44,598 nt of DNA. Origin: an uncultured Peptoniphilus sp. GTDB taxonomy: Bacteria > Bacillota > Clostridia > Tissierellales > Peptoniphilaceae. The stretch lies in NCBI RefSeq assembly GCF_946222045.1, contig NZ_CAMILN010000010.1, positions 1 through 44,598 of the forward strand, read 5' to 3'. How positions within the stretch are numbered: position 1 is the first letter of the stretch; every line of letters starts with the position of its first letter. The translations under genes were made by a program, and so were the position numbers. This document shows, in pieces, positions 8,250-16,005 of the stretch. The notes beneath the pieces were generated by a model. That model saw only the letters and a program-made list of their open reading frames with translations, was not told where the DNA came from and did not search any database.

Positions 8250-8285
8250 AAAAAAAACAAGCTGCCCTTTGACAGCTTGTTTTTG
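8250..8285 (-). terminator. Terminator after the stalk-domain/glutaredoxin gene
   Basis: ACAAGCTG and CAGCTTGT pair around about 8 nt, flanked by A- and T-runs, so it may work in both directions. Nearly the same hairpin occurs at 9328-9362. Confidence 0.85.
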
Positions 8286-8297
8286 GTTTTTATTTAT

Positions 8298-9227
8298 TTA
8301 TTTATTTTCTACAAAGTAAGTGTTTTCTTCTATTTGCTTAAATATTTCGTCATATTCTTTTTCTTCGAAGCCAACTACACATTTGTCTATGCTTTTTCCA
8401 TCTTTTTCAAGTGTCATTATGTGAGTTGGATAGTAAACTCTGTCGTTGTATTCTGTCATGTCTTTATAGTATTTTTCAAAGATTTCGTCTTTTTTTCCTT
8501 CGCTATCTCTAATATCTCTTGATATATACTTGATGCCTTTGTTATCTAAATAAGCTTTTAATTTTTGGCAGTAAGGACATTCTTCAAATCCATATATCAA
8601 AAATCTAATATCTTCTTCTCCTGACTTGGTTTTAATTTTGTTTATAGGTGCAGTAAAATAATTTTCTTCATATATGTCTTTTATGTTTGCATCTTTGGAA
8701 TCTATTATGACTGTTTGAGTTGAAAAGTCATAGGCTACACCAAATTCTAAAACCTTTGCTAGGTCTCTTAAACGAAAATGATTATTTCCATCTATTAAAT
8801 ATCCATTAAGTTCAATGTTATTTCCATCAGCGTCTACTATTTTTTGTTTATTTGTTTTTACTATTTTTTCTTCTACAGTCTTTTCTTTGTAAAGAAAGTT
8901 TTCCTTTTGATTTTTACCCTTTGTTATGATAACTTTTTGTGTTTCATTATCAAAATCTACCATAAATTTTGCTGGAGTATCTTTAAGTAGTGCCGCTACA
9001 TCTCTAATTTTTACATAGTTAGACCTGTTTATTAAATAGGAATTAATTTTTATATTTTTTCCGTCAAATCTAACTTTTTCTCCTGAAGTTTTAGCCATAC
9101 TTTCATCTGAAGCTAATTTTATTACTTTAGCTTTATTTTCTTCTTTATTATCCTTACTGTTAGCTACTACTGACAAAGGACTTATAAAGATTAAAAGAGC
9201 TAGAAAAACAATTATAAATTTTTTCAT
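8298..9227 (-). CDS. Secreted stalk-domain protein fused to a glutaredoxin-like domain
   Basis: A 309-residue exported protein. Residues 1-22 are a signal peptide. Two copper-amine-oxidase-N-like repeats follow (about 55-103 and 130-178), with the typical NYVKIRDVAALLK and NHFRLRDLAKVL cores. The C-terminal domain (about 205-309) is glutaredoxin/thioredoxin-like: FLIYGFEECPYCQKLKAYL with a CPYC redox motif at 217-220. The stalk repeats probably bind or stand at the cell wall, so the redox domain would act outside the membrane, perhaps on disulfides of surface proteins. No lipobox or LPXTG is seen. AAGGAGG precedes the ATG. The fusion order is clear; the redox partner is unknown. Confidence 0.82.
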   Translation of the reverse strand: MKKFIIVFLALLIFISPLSVVANSKDNKEENKAKVIKLASDESMAKTSGEKVRFDGKNIKINSYLINRSNYVKIRDVAALLKDTPAKFMVDFDNETQKVIITKGKNQKENFLYKEKTVEEKIVKTNKQKIVDADGNNIELNGYLIDGNNHFRLRDLAKVLEFGVAYDFSTQTVIIDSKDANIKDIYEENYFTAPINKIKTKSGEEDIRFLIYGFEECPYCQKLKAYLDNKGIKYISRDIRDSEGKKDEIFEKYYKDMTEYNDRVYYPTHIMTLEKDGKSIDKCVVGFEEKEYDEIFKQIEENTYFVENK

Positions 9228-9327
9228 AACATTCCTCCTTAAATATATTAATAGTATTTTATCATATTAAACAATTCATAAAAAATTATTTTTGTAATTT
9301 TCTTATATTTTTTATTATATTAGATAG

Positions 9328-9362
9328 AAAAAAACAAGCTGCCCTTTGACAGCTTGCTCTTT
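9328..9362 (-). terminator. Terminator after ribU
   Basis: CAAGCTG/CAGCTTG hairpin with a T-run on the minus strand. The stem-loop core is identical to that at 8257-8280. Confidence 0.85.
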
Positions 9363-9376
9363 CCTTTTATTTTTCT

Positions 9377-9982
9377 TTAATTCTTAAAGATTGGTGAAAC
9401 TTTTTTATAAACCAACATCATTATTGCTGATGTTGTGAAGCCTTTTATTAGGTTAAAAGGTAGGACTGAATAAATCATCATTGAGAATAGGCCTGTGATC
9501 CTTGGTGTGATTGCTGCGCCCATTCCTATGATTGCGTCCATTGGCATTACCTTGCCATAAAGTGGGAAGACTATGAAGTAGTTGGAGATCATTGCAAGGG
9601 CAGTCATGGCAAGAACTCCTAGTGTCAAGGACACTACTGCTCCCTTGTATGTCTTGTGTCTTCTATAGAAGTAAGCTGACACGAAGGCAAAGCTGCTGGA
9701 GATGATGAAGTTTGATAGTTCGCCAACTCCTGCTGTCATTGTTCCCTTAAATATTATGTGCATAATATTTTTTATAGCTGCGATTATGATGCCATAGGCT
9801 GGTCCCATTGTGAAGGCCCCCAATAGTACTGGTAGGTCTGAGATGTCTAGTTTCATAAAGGGTGGTGCTACAAAGGTAAGTGGTAGTTGAAAATACATTA
9901 GTATAAATCCTATCACTGATAGCATTCCAATTTTCGTCATGTCTTTTGTTCTTAACATAGAACTTGAATTTACTTTGTTCAT
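9377..9982 (-). CDS. ribU: Riboflavin ECF transporter substrate-binding subunit RibU
   Basis: A 201-residue integral membrane S component with about six hydrophobic segments. It captures riboflavin outside the cell and works with the shared EcfA/A'/T energising module, which is not encoded here. KLDISDLPVLLGAFTMGP (about 44-61) is the hallmark of this subfamily. The assignment is fixed by the FMN riboswitch in its leader. AGGAGG stands 4-5 nt before the ATG. It is a single-gene unit with its own terminator. High FMN should stop its transcription. Confidence 0.95.
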   Translation of the reverse strand: MNKVNSSSMLRTKDMTKIGMLSVIGFILMYFQLPLTFVAPPFMKLDISDLPVLLGAFTMGPAYGIIIAAIKNIMHIIFKGTMTAGVGELSNFIISSSFAFVSAYFYRRHKTYKGAVVSLTLGVLAMTALAMISNYFIVFPLYGKVMPMDAIIGMGAAITPRITGLFSMMIYSVLPFNLIKGFTTSAIMMLVYKKVSPIFKN

Positions 9983-10002
9983 TTTACCTCCTGTTGGGGC
10001 AT

Positions 10003-10025
10003 AAAAAAACCCCGAACCTTCGGGG
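10003..10025 (-). terminator. Riboswitch-controlled terminator before ribU
   Basis: CCCCGAAGGTTCGGGG followed by seven T on the minus strand, placed between the FMN aptamer and the ribU ribosome site. This is the expression platform of a transcription-attenuating riboswitch. Confidence 0.9.
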
Positions 10026-10043
10026 CATGAAAGTTTAAATCAT

Positions 10044-10143
10044 TCTCTCATCCAGACTTTACTGTCGGTATTGGAATTGCACCAATTCGGCTTTCGCTCG
10101 CGGACTTTACCGCCGGTTGGGACTTGCACCCTTCCCTGAAGAT
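10044..10143 (-). promoter_or_regulatory. FMN riboswitch (RFN element) aptamer
   Basis: On the minus strand the RFN landmarks appear in order: CAGGGAAGGGTGCAAG, CCCAACCGGCGGTAAAG, CCGCGAGCG, GGTGCAATTCC, and CCGACAGTAAAGTCTGGATG. This six-helix aptamer binds FMN. With the terminator at 10003-10025 it should repress ribU when FMN is plentiful. Confidence 0.95.
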
Positions 10144-10269
10144 TTAAAATATTTTTTATTTATTTCTTAATTTAATTATAACATTTGTGAATTTTTTTGC
10201 AAGGTTTAAGTGGACTTAATTTATATTAAATTGATGAAAGCTTTCTTTAAAAACATATAAAAAAGTTTT

Positions 10270-10800
10270 TTTGTAAAGCAGGGCTTTACGAATCAATCTT
10301 GGAGGGGTTTATACCCATTTGGGCACGCATACCCATCTGGGCAAACATGGGTCATCGTGAAGGATATTATTAAAGACTTTATCTTTATAAATATTTCTAA
10401 AGCCTAGGGCTTTAATTCTTCTCTTGGAGGGGACTTATACCCATTCGGGCACGAGTGGCTTATTCGATCGCCCTTGCCCCCTCCAAACCTCCCCTGACCA
10501 CCCCCCCCAACGACCTGGCAGGGGCCCGACCCATTACTACGCAAAAAGCCCTTCGACTATTATTAGATAGAAGAACACAAATTGTCGCAAGCTCCAATTT
10601 GCGAACTGACCTACCATCAATTTGCTTCGCAAATTGGGTTAGGTCATGTCAACTCACTCGCGACCTTCGCTTAAACAGTGAAATTTTTTTAACGTCTCCG
10701 AACTTTTTGCTTACTGCCTTATTAGCTTGCGGGATATTAGCAAAGGCTACGACCTTATAAGATTTCAACAAGTTGGAGCACTCTCTATAATTAATAACTT
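10270..10800. repeat. Palindromic repeat island 4
   Basis: Mini-hairpins GTAAAGC/GCTTTAC (10273-10289), TAAAGA/TCTTTA (10371-10387) and TAAAGCC/GGCTTTA (10398-10414). A GC-rich hairpin spans 10424-10486 (TTGGAGGGG/CCCCTCCAA) with the ACCCATTCGGG module inside. CAACGACCTGGCAGGGGCC (about 10508) also occurs at 4072. The block 10571-10651 repeats 4131-4211 with one mismatch, including the 40-nt inverted repeat. A degenerate piece of the structured element (AAACAGTGAAATTTTTTTAA) lies near 10672. No gene is supported here. Confidence 0.72.
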
Positions 10801-10819
10801 AATAAAGAATTGTAAAAAA

Positions 10820-10857
10820 ATAAAGCTTAATCAATAAAAGATTAAGCTTATTTATCA
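10820..10857 (-). terminator. Terminator after the L,D-transpeptidase gene
   Basis: AAGCTTAATC/GATTAAGCTT hairpin followed on the minus strand by a T-rich run. The stem is the same as the one opening the ~350-bp repeat at 4389. Confidence 0.8.
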
Positions 10858-10875
10858 AGAGTTTTCTTATTTTTA

Positions 10876-12318
10876 TTATTGTCCTTGGGCTTGTGGCTGT
10901 GCTTGGACTTGTTTGCCAACTACTACTTGGCCTCCAGCATCATTTATCCTTTGGCTTGCTGAATTATAAACTATAACTGGCATGCCAGTAAAGGTTTGTG
11001 GATATAAGTTCTTCATAACTCCTGGTGGAATGTTGATACAGCCGTGGGATCCTCCAGACCTGTAAATATTTCCTCCAAAGGATGATCTCCAACTTGCGTC
11101 ATGAAGGCCTATGCCTGACCAGTTTATTGGCGCCCAGTAGGAAACTTTTGAACGATAGGTTTCGCCTGTTAGATACCTATCTCTTTCACGGGACCAAATC
11201 CTGTCTGTCCCTGTTGGTGTTCCATTCCCCCTATTTGGGTTGCCTGTAACTACATTGGTTTCAAGTTGCAAGACTCCGTCCTTGTAGTACCAAAGTTTTT
11301 GCCTTGCAAGGTCTATTTCGAGGTAAGTCTTGCCCACGTCGTCAACTTTTCTTGAAATAGCGTCTTGTCTATAGGCTGGTTTTACTGTGACAGGTTCTTC
11401 CTTGGCAAGGGCTTCTTTTACAATTTCCCTTGTGCCTGGCCTATCTGTCAGCCAACCATAGATACCTCCGTCCACCTTCATGAGGCCAAGGCCTGTGGAA
11501 TTAAAGATCCTGTTTGTCCTGTAGGTGTCGTACTTGCCAGCAAGTTTTTCAACAAAGTGAGCAACCTTTTCTTCGTCAAGGGCAAGGGTCCCGTCCTCAG
11601 TCTTGGAATACATGGCAATTATCCCTTGACCTGTCACTTCTTCCTTCCTGTCGTCAAAGTCAAAAATTATTTTTTTCTTGTAGACCTCTTTATAGGAAGC
11701 AAGTTGATTTTTTATATATTCTGAATCCTTAGTTATATTTGGCTCTTGGTAGAGATTTTCCTCTTCAAGGTCAAGTTCTTCCTTTTTATCTCCAAAGTGA
11801 CCTAGGATGGCATTTTTAAATTCATCCATTTTTATAAAGTTACCCTGGACTTCCTCTTGGATTTTAAAGTCTCCATCTTGGTAGATGACTTTTGCATCTT
11901 GTGACTGGTCCTTTTGACCCAAGACTGGCTTAAGATTTTTTATTTTCTCTTCAAGTGCCACTTTGTTGTACTGCAAGTCACGGTCCACTTGGTAGTGCTT
12001 AGGCACAAGAGATGCCACTGGCCAATAAAAGGCTGTCTGGTCTATAGACTCACTTCCTATGGAGTCAATATATCCAAAGTCCTTGGCAGCGATCTTGTCA
12101 CTTAGGTTCTTGTCCTTGGAAATTATTTCTAGTTCAAAGTTTCTTGAAAGGTCTTCGTAGGTCTTTTTAAGTTCAGATTTTTTTACAAGTCCAAAATCTC
12201 TTCCATTGATGTAGGTCCTTGGCATGTATCTATCACTGAAGAAGAAAAGTCCCACCATGTATATAGAAATTATTAAAATTAAGATTAGTGCAAAAATTAT
12301 TTTAAAAGTTTTTTTCAT
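10876..12318 (-). CDS. L,D-transpeptidase (YkuD family) with peptidoglycan-binding region
   Basis: A 480-residue membrane-anchored cell-wall enzyme. One N-terminal membrane segment (about 8-28) precedes an extracellular region of the PG_binding_4 type (about 60-310). The YkuD catalytic domain (about 330-450) contains GLHDASW and SHGCINI with the active-site Cys at 427. Such enzymes form 3-3 cross-links or attach groups to peptide stems using the L,D-bond as donor. The tail is Gln/Ala-rich (VQAQPQAQGQ). A -10 TATAAT and GGAGG precede the ATG. The gene is monocistronic and divergent from the Fic gene. Confidence 0.92.
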   Translation of the reverse strand: MKKTFKIIFALILILIISIYMVGLFFFSDRYMPRTYINGRDFGLVKKSELKKTYEDLSRNFELEIISKDKNLSDKIAAKDFGYIDSIGSESIDQTAFYWPVASLVPKHYQVDRDLQYNKVALEEKIKNLKPVLGQKDQSQDAKVIYQDGDFKIQEEVQGNFIKMDEFKNAILGHFGDKKEELDLEEENLYQEPNITKDSEYIKNQLASYKEVYKKKIIFDFDDRKEEVTGQGIIAMYSKTEDGTLALDEEKVAHFVEKLAGKYDTYRTNRIFNSTGLGLMKVDGGIYGWLTDRPGTREIVKEALAKEEPVTVKPAYRQDAISRKVDDVGKTYLEIDLARQKLWYYKDGVLQLETNVVTGNPNRGNGTPTGTDRIWSRERDRYLTGETYRSKVSYWAPINWSGIGLHDASWRSSFGGNIYRSGGSHGCINIPPGVMKNLYPQTFTGMPVIVYNSASQRINDAGGQVVVGKQVQAQPQAQGQ

Positions 12319-12447
12319 AATTCCTCCCTTCCCTATTATACTCGATAATTTTTATTTTTATGTAAGATTTTTTAAATGTAAAGTATTTGTAAATATTATT
12401 TTGTTTTAATTTCTATTTGTTGTAAAATTATTTAGAAGGAGTTAGCA

Positions 12448-13011
12448 ATGAAAGAAGAACTTTTATCAAAGAAGAGAGCAATTGAACTCTGGGACAGTAA
12501 TCTAATAAATAAAATTGAAGTGGGGACCCTAAAGGGACTTCAGGAGATCCACAGATACTTGTACCAAAATATATTTGACTTTGCCGGAGAAATAAGAAAA
12601 GTTAATATTTCTAAGGGGAATTTTAGATTTGCTCCCATCTTATTTTTGAAGGAAAACTTGAAAATAATCGAGAAGATGCCAGAAAGCAATTTTGATGAGA
12701 TTATAGAAAAATATGTGGAAATGAATGTGGCTCATCCCTTTAGAGAAGGAAACGGAAGGGCATGTAGGATTTGGCTAGACTTGATCTTGAAGAAAAATTT
12801 AAGGCTCTGTGTGGACTGGTCCAGGGTGGATAAGTTTCAATACCTAAGAGCCATGGAAAGGTCTCCTGTCAATTCTCTTGAGATAAGGCACTTGCTTAAG
12901 GCTGCCCTTACAAAAGACATAGACAGCAGGCAAGTCTACAAGCGTGGAATTCAAAATTCTTACTATTATGAAGACCTTTATGAATATGATATAGAAAATT
13001 TAGATGAATAA
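12448..13011 (+). CDS. Fic family AMP-transferase, class III type
   Basis: A 187-residue single-domain Fic protein. The active-site motif HPFREGNGRACR (residues 96-107) keeps the catalytic His and the phosphate-binding GNGR. Fic enzymes usually transfer AMP from ATP to hydroxyl side chains of target proteins. The C-terminus holds SYYYED (171-176), which fits the SxxxE inhibitory helix of class III Fic proteins, so it should be autoinhibited. The usual Gly after Glu is Asp here. AAGGAG precedes the ATG. No antitoxin gene lies next to it, in keeping with class III. Target unknown. Confidence 0.9.
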   Translation: MKEELLSKKRAIELWDSNLINKIEVGTLKGLQEIHRYLYQNIFDFAGEIRKVNISKGNFRFAPILFLKENLKIIEKMPESNFDEIIEKYVEMNVAHPFREGNGRACRIWLDLILKKNLRLCVDWSRVDKFQYLRAMERSPVNSLEIRHLLKAALTKDIDSRQVYKRGIQNSYYYEDLYEYDIENLDE

Positions 13012-13017
13012 GAAAAA

Positions 13018-13052
13018 ACTGCTTGAAAGAAACACCCTCAAGCAGTTTTTTA
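13018..13052 (+). terminator. Terminator after the Fic gene
   Basis: AACTGCTTGA/TCAAGCAGTT hairpin followed by TTTTTT, starting a few bases past the stop codon. Confidence 0.9.
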
Positions 13053-13126
13053 TGTAAATTTTGTGTTATATATTTTTATGAAATTCTTCAATTGTCTAGA
13101 AAATTTATAAAATTTAAAAATGGGCA

Positions 13127-13157
13127 CAAAAAAACTCACAAGCTAACTTGTGAGTTT
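13127..13157 (-). terminator. Terminator after tRNA-Leu
   Basis: AAACTCACAAG/CTTGTGAGTTT with a T-run on the minus strand, directly 3' of the tRNA. Confidence 0.9.
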
Positions 13158-13162
13158 AATGT

Positions 13163-13246
13163 TGGTGCGGGAAAGAGGACTTGAACCCCCACTCCAATGG
13201 AACTAGATCCTAAGTCTAGCGCGTCTGCCAATTCCGCCATTCCCGC
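13163..13246 (-). tRNA. tRNA-Leu (anticodon TAG)
   Basis: On the minus strand GCGGGAA pairs with TTCCCGC in the acceptor stem. The anticodon arm is CTAGA-CTTAGGA-TCTAG, giving TAG (reads CUA/CUN). A variable arm typical of class II tRNA and the T loop GGTTCAAGTCC are present. CCA is encoded. Its own terminator follows. Confidence 0.95.
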
Positions 13247-13249
13247 ATG

Positions 13250-13537
13250 AAGTTTAACAACAAAATTTATTATACACACTTTTTAATATCTTGTCAAGAC
13301 TTTTTTTAAAGTTTTTAAATATTTTTCGAGGAATTTTTCTCCCTCTCTCAAGTGCTTCTTTATTATAACAGGTGGATTTAAAAAAATCTACAATATTTTT
13401 AAAATTTTTTTATTTTATTTTTACATTGGTGAGTTTTAACTTTGTATTCCTTTTTGTACTACACTGTACTATAATGAGTTCTTAATAAGAAAATTCAATT
13501 TCTCATTAAAGAATACAATATAAAAGGAGGAAGAAAG
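13250..13537. other. Intergenic region with the promoter area of the dehydrogenase gene
   Basis: No gene is seen. A -10-like TATAAT at about 13470 lies roughly 65 nt before the dehydrogenase ATG. The sequence GTACTACACTGTAC just upstream is a small inverted repeat that could be a regulator site. No good -35 is found at normal spacing. Confidence 0.4.
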
Positions 13538-14467
13538 ATGAAATTAGGTATTATTGGAGCTGGAGCTGTTGGCGAGATCGTGGCATACACTTCTGCCATG
13601 AGGGGAATTTCAAGTGACATTATTATAAATGATGTTATAAAAGAAAAGGCAAGGTCCCAAGCTATTGACTTAAATGATGGAAGACTTTTCTATCCAAAAG
13701 ACGTTAAGTTTAGGGCTGGAGAATATGAAGACATGGCAGACCGTGACGTCATTGTTGTTTGCTCTGGCAAGATTCCTGAAGAAGATAGGCTTCAGGAGCT
13801 TGAATTAAACAAAAAAGAAGTTGCAAATTACATTAAGAGAATTGTTGATGCAGGCTTTAAGGGAATTTTTGTCGTTGTGACAAATCCTGTAGACATTATC
13901 ACATATCAAGTTTATAAGGTTTCAGGATTTGATGACTCAAGAGTTATTGGATCAGGTACATTTTTAGACTCAGCAAGACTCCAAGTTGTAATTGCCAATA
14001 AGCTTGGCATCTCGCCAAAGTCTGTCAACGCAACTGTCCTTGGCGAACATGGCGAAAGTCAATTTGTCCCTTGGTCACAAGTTATTATAGATTCCATGCC
14101 TTTTGAAAAATATAAGGATCTTCACCCAGAACTTTTTGATGATTTTGACAAGGACCAAGTTGAAGATGACACTCGCCGTCGTGGCTGGGACATCTTTAAG
14201 GGCAAGGGATCCACTCAATATGGTATTGGCAACACAGTAAACAACATCTTACAAGCAATTGCCAATGATGAAAAAATTATTTTAAAGGGATCTGCACTAA
14301 TGGAAGGTCACTACGGCCTTGATGACCTATACATCTCAACTCCTATTAGGATTGGCAAAAATGGTATTGAAGAAAAGTATGAACTTGACTTAACAGAAGA
14401 AGAATTGGGTAGACTTAAAAAGACAGCTGGTGTAATCAAAGACCACATTGCCAAGTTAGACCTATGA
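13538..14467 (+). CDS. L-lactate dehydrogenase / L-2-hydroxyacid dehydrogenase (LDH-MDH fold)
   Basis: A 309-residue NAD-dependent dehydrogenase. The Rossmann motif GAGAVG is at 7-12, TNPVDI follows the central strand, GTFLDSAR carries the Asp and Arg of the active site, and GEHGES carries the catalytic His. The specificity loop is unusual: CSGKIPEEDRLQELEL is one residue shorter than the LDH pattern around QKPGETR and lacks both the LDH Gln and the MDH Arg. The substrate may therefore be a larger 2-oxo acid, as in L-2-hydroxyisocaproate dehydrogenase, rather than pyruvate. GGAGG precedes the ATG. Confidence 0.85.
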   Translation: MKLGIIGAGAVGEIVAYTSAMRGISSDIIINDVIKEKARSQAIDLNDGRLFYPKDVKFRAGEYEDMADRDVIVVCSGKIPEEDRLQELELNKKEVANYIKRIVDAGFKGIFVVVTNPVDIITYQVYKVSGFDDSRVIGSGTFLDSARLQVVIANKLGISPKSVNATVLGEHGESQFVPWSQVIIDSMPFEKYKDLHPELFDDFDKDQVEDDTRRRGWDIFKGKGSTQYGIGNTVNNILQAIANDEKIILKGSALMEGHYGLDDLYISTPIRIGKNGIEEKYELDLTEEELGRLKKTAGVIKDHIAKLDL

Positions 14468-14495
14468 GATTATAAAATTAGAAAGAGTTGATTTT

Positions 14496-14897
14496 GTGAA
14501 GTTCAATGAAAAGTTTAGACAATTTATGACGGGAAGGTATGGTCAAGACCAGTTAGGCAGGTTCATCACCTTCCTGGCACTTGTGCTTTTAATAGTAAAC
14601 CTCTTTGTGAAGAAGGCAAGTCTACCTACTATTGCCCTAGTCCTTATAATTTATTCCTATTATAGGGTTCTCTCACGAGATATCAATGCAAGATACAAGG
14701 AAAATCAAAAATTCTTAGACACTATTGAGCCACTGAGAAAGAAGTTCTTCACTTCAAAGACAAGATACGACAATAGAAAGACTCACAAGTACATCAAGTG
14801 CCCTTCATGCAAATTCAAGATGAAGGTCCCAAGAGGCAAGGGCAAGATAAGAGTCACTTGCAAATCTTGTGGCAACAAATTCATAGTAAAATCTTAA
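14496..14897 (+). CDS. Small membrane protein with C-terminal zinc ribbon
   Basis: 133 residues starting at a GTG codon with a weak AAAGAG site; no in-frame ATG fits better. Two adjacent hydrophobic segments (about 20-55) place it in the membrane. The C-terminus (about 100-133) has CPSC...CKSC spaced as a zinc ribbon in a basic, probably cytoplasmic tail. It begins 28 nt after the dehydrogenase stop and shares its terminator, so the two are likely co-transcribed. Function is not known. Confidence 0.75.
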   Translation: MKFNEKFRQFMTGRYGQDQLGRFITFLALVLLIVNLFVKKASLPTIALVLIIYSYYRVLSRDINARYKENQKFLDTIEPLRKKFFTSKTRYDNRKTHKYIKCPSCKFKMKVPRGKGKIRVTCKSCGNKFIVKS

Positions 14898-14922
14898 AAG
14901 TTCCCTTAGGGGGACTTTTTTA
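14896..14922 (+). terminator. Terminator after the dehydrogenase/zinc-ribbon unit
   Basis: AAAGTTCCC, TTAG loop, GGGGACTTTTTT. It overlaps the end of the coding sequence. Confidence 0.85.
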
Positions 14923-14997
14923 TTTCCTCTAATTCTTAAGCTTTTTGTAAGTTTTAAAAATTTATTTAGTGATATAATTGTATAAAGGAGTGATAAC

Positions 14998-15891
14998 ATG
15001 AAGAAAAAGCTTTTGTTTTTAATGTCTTTTCTTTTACTCTTCACTAGTGTCTACGCTGGTGGAAAGAAAAAGATGACTCTTAACATCAATCACATTGTCT
15101 TCGAGAAGGACTTTGTTGTTAAGAATGACAGGATTCATATTCCCTTAAGACTTGTGTCTGAAAACTTAGGTGCTGATGTCAACTGGAAGGGCGACACAAA
15201 AGAAGTGGAGATTTTAAATCAAGGAAAGAAAATTGTCTTTTATGTTGATTCTAATGAGTACAGGATTGACGACATGGTCTACACTGTTGACTCTCCAACT
15301 TTTATCCTAGATAACACTGCTTATGTGCCTGCAAGGGCTCTTGCCAACGCCATGGATGCCAAGCTTGAGTGGAATGAAAAAGAATTTTACTGTGCCATTA
15401 ATAATGGCCATGAAATTGATCCTACTCGTGATATTGATTTATCTAAGGATGCCAAGGACCTTGCTATTATTAATAAGATAAGAAGGGTCACTGATCTTGA
15501 AGGCTACTTAAAGGATGGTGTCATGAGGGTAGAAGAAGTTGATGATGGCAAGGTTTATGAATTATTTTTAAAGGATTATGAAAAGAAGAATTTATCCATG
15601 AGATTTATCTTTGATAAAAATAATAATTTAGAATTTTACAAGTTTGACTACTTCCCTAATGAAAAATATCCTTTCTTGGAAAAGCACTTAAGTGAAGAGG
15701 AGTCGAGGAAAGTTGCCCGCCACTTTATGGACCTTGTGGGAGATAAAAAGAGATTTTTAAAAGAGAGCGAACTCAATAAATACCAAAAAGATTATCTTCC
15801 TGATGCTGGTACTTATGTTTTCTACACTAAGTCAGGCGATGTAAATGTAGATGCAAGTGGCGGTTTCGTTTATGCTTATAGCAACAGCTAA
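14998..15891 (+). CDS. Secreted protein with copper-amine-oxidase-N-like domain
   Basis: 297 residues with a signal peptide (1-20, ending SVYAG). Residues of about 28-135 form a copper-amine-oxidase-N-like (stalk) domain with RIHIPLRLVSENLGADVNW and NTAYVPARALANAMDAKLEW. No copper-oxidase catalytic domain is present. The C-terminal ~140 residues are charged and resemble PepSY/YcdB-like repeats in Firmicutes surface proteins, which I cannot assign firmly. It lies 100 nt downstream of a terminator, with its own AAAGGAG site, and precedes another stalk-domain protein. Confidence 0.78.
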   Translation: MKKKLLFLMSFLLLFTSVYAGGKKKMTLNINHIVFEKDFVVKNDRIHIPLRLVSENLGADVNWKGDTKEVEILNQGKKIVFYVDSNEYRIDDMVYTVDSPTFILDNTAYVPARALANAMDAKLEWNEKEFYCAINNGHEIDPTRDIDLSKDAKDLAIINKIRRVTDLEGYLKDGVMRVEEVDDGKVYELFLKDYEKKNLSMRFIFDKNNNLEFYKFDYFPNEKYPFLEKHLSEEESRKVARHFMDLVGDKKRFLKESELNKYQKDYLPDAGTYVFYTKSGDVNVDASGGFVYAYSNS

Positions 15892-16005
15892 TGTTACAGA
15901 ATTATTAAAATTTATAAAATGAATCGCTGATTTGCCTACTTTAATTGATTTATCGGTTAAATTATGTATAATAAGGTTAACTTATATTTTAGGAGGAAAA
16001 TTAAA

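Noticed and set aside
1..10800. Clusters of short palindromes that could look like a CRISPR array
   Set aside because: The repeats are not evenly spaced, differ in sequence, and have no unique spacers of constant size; no cas gene is present.
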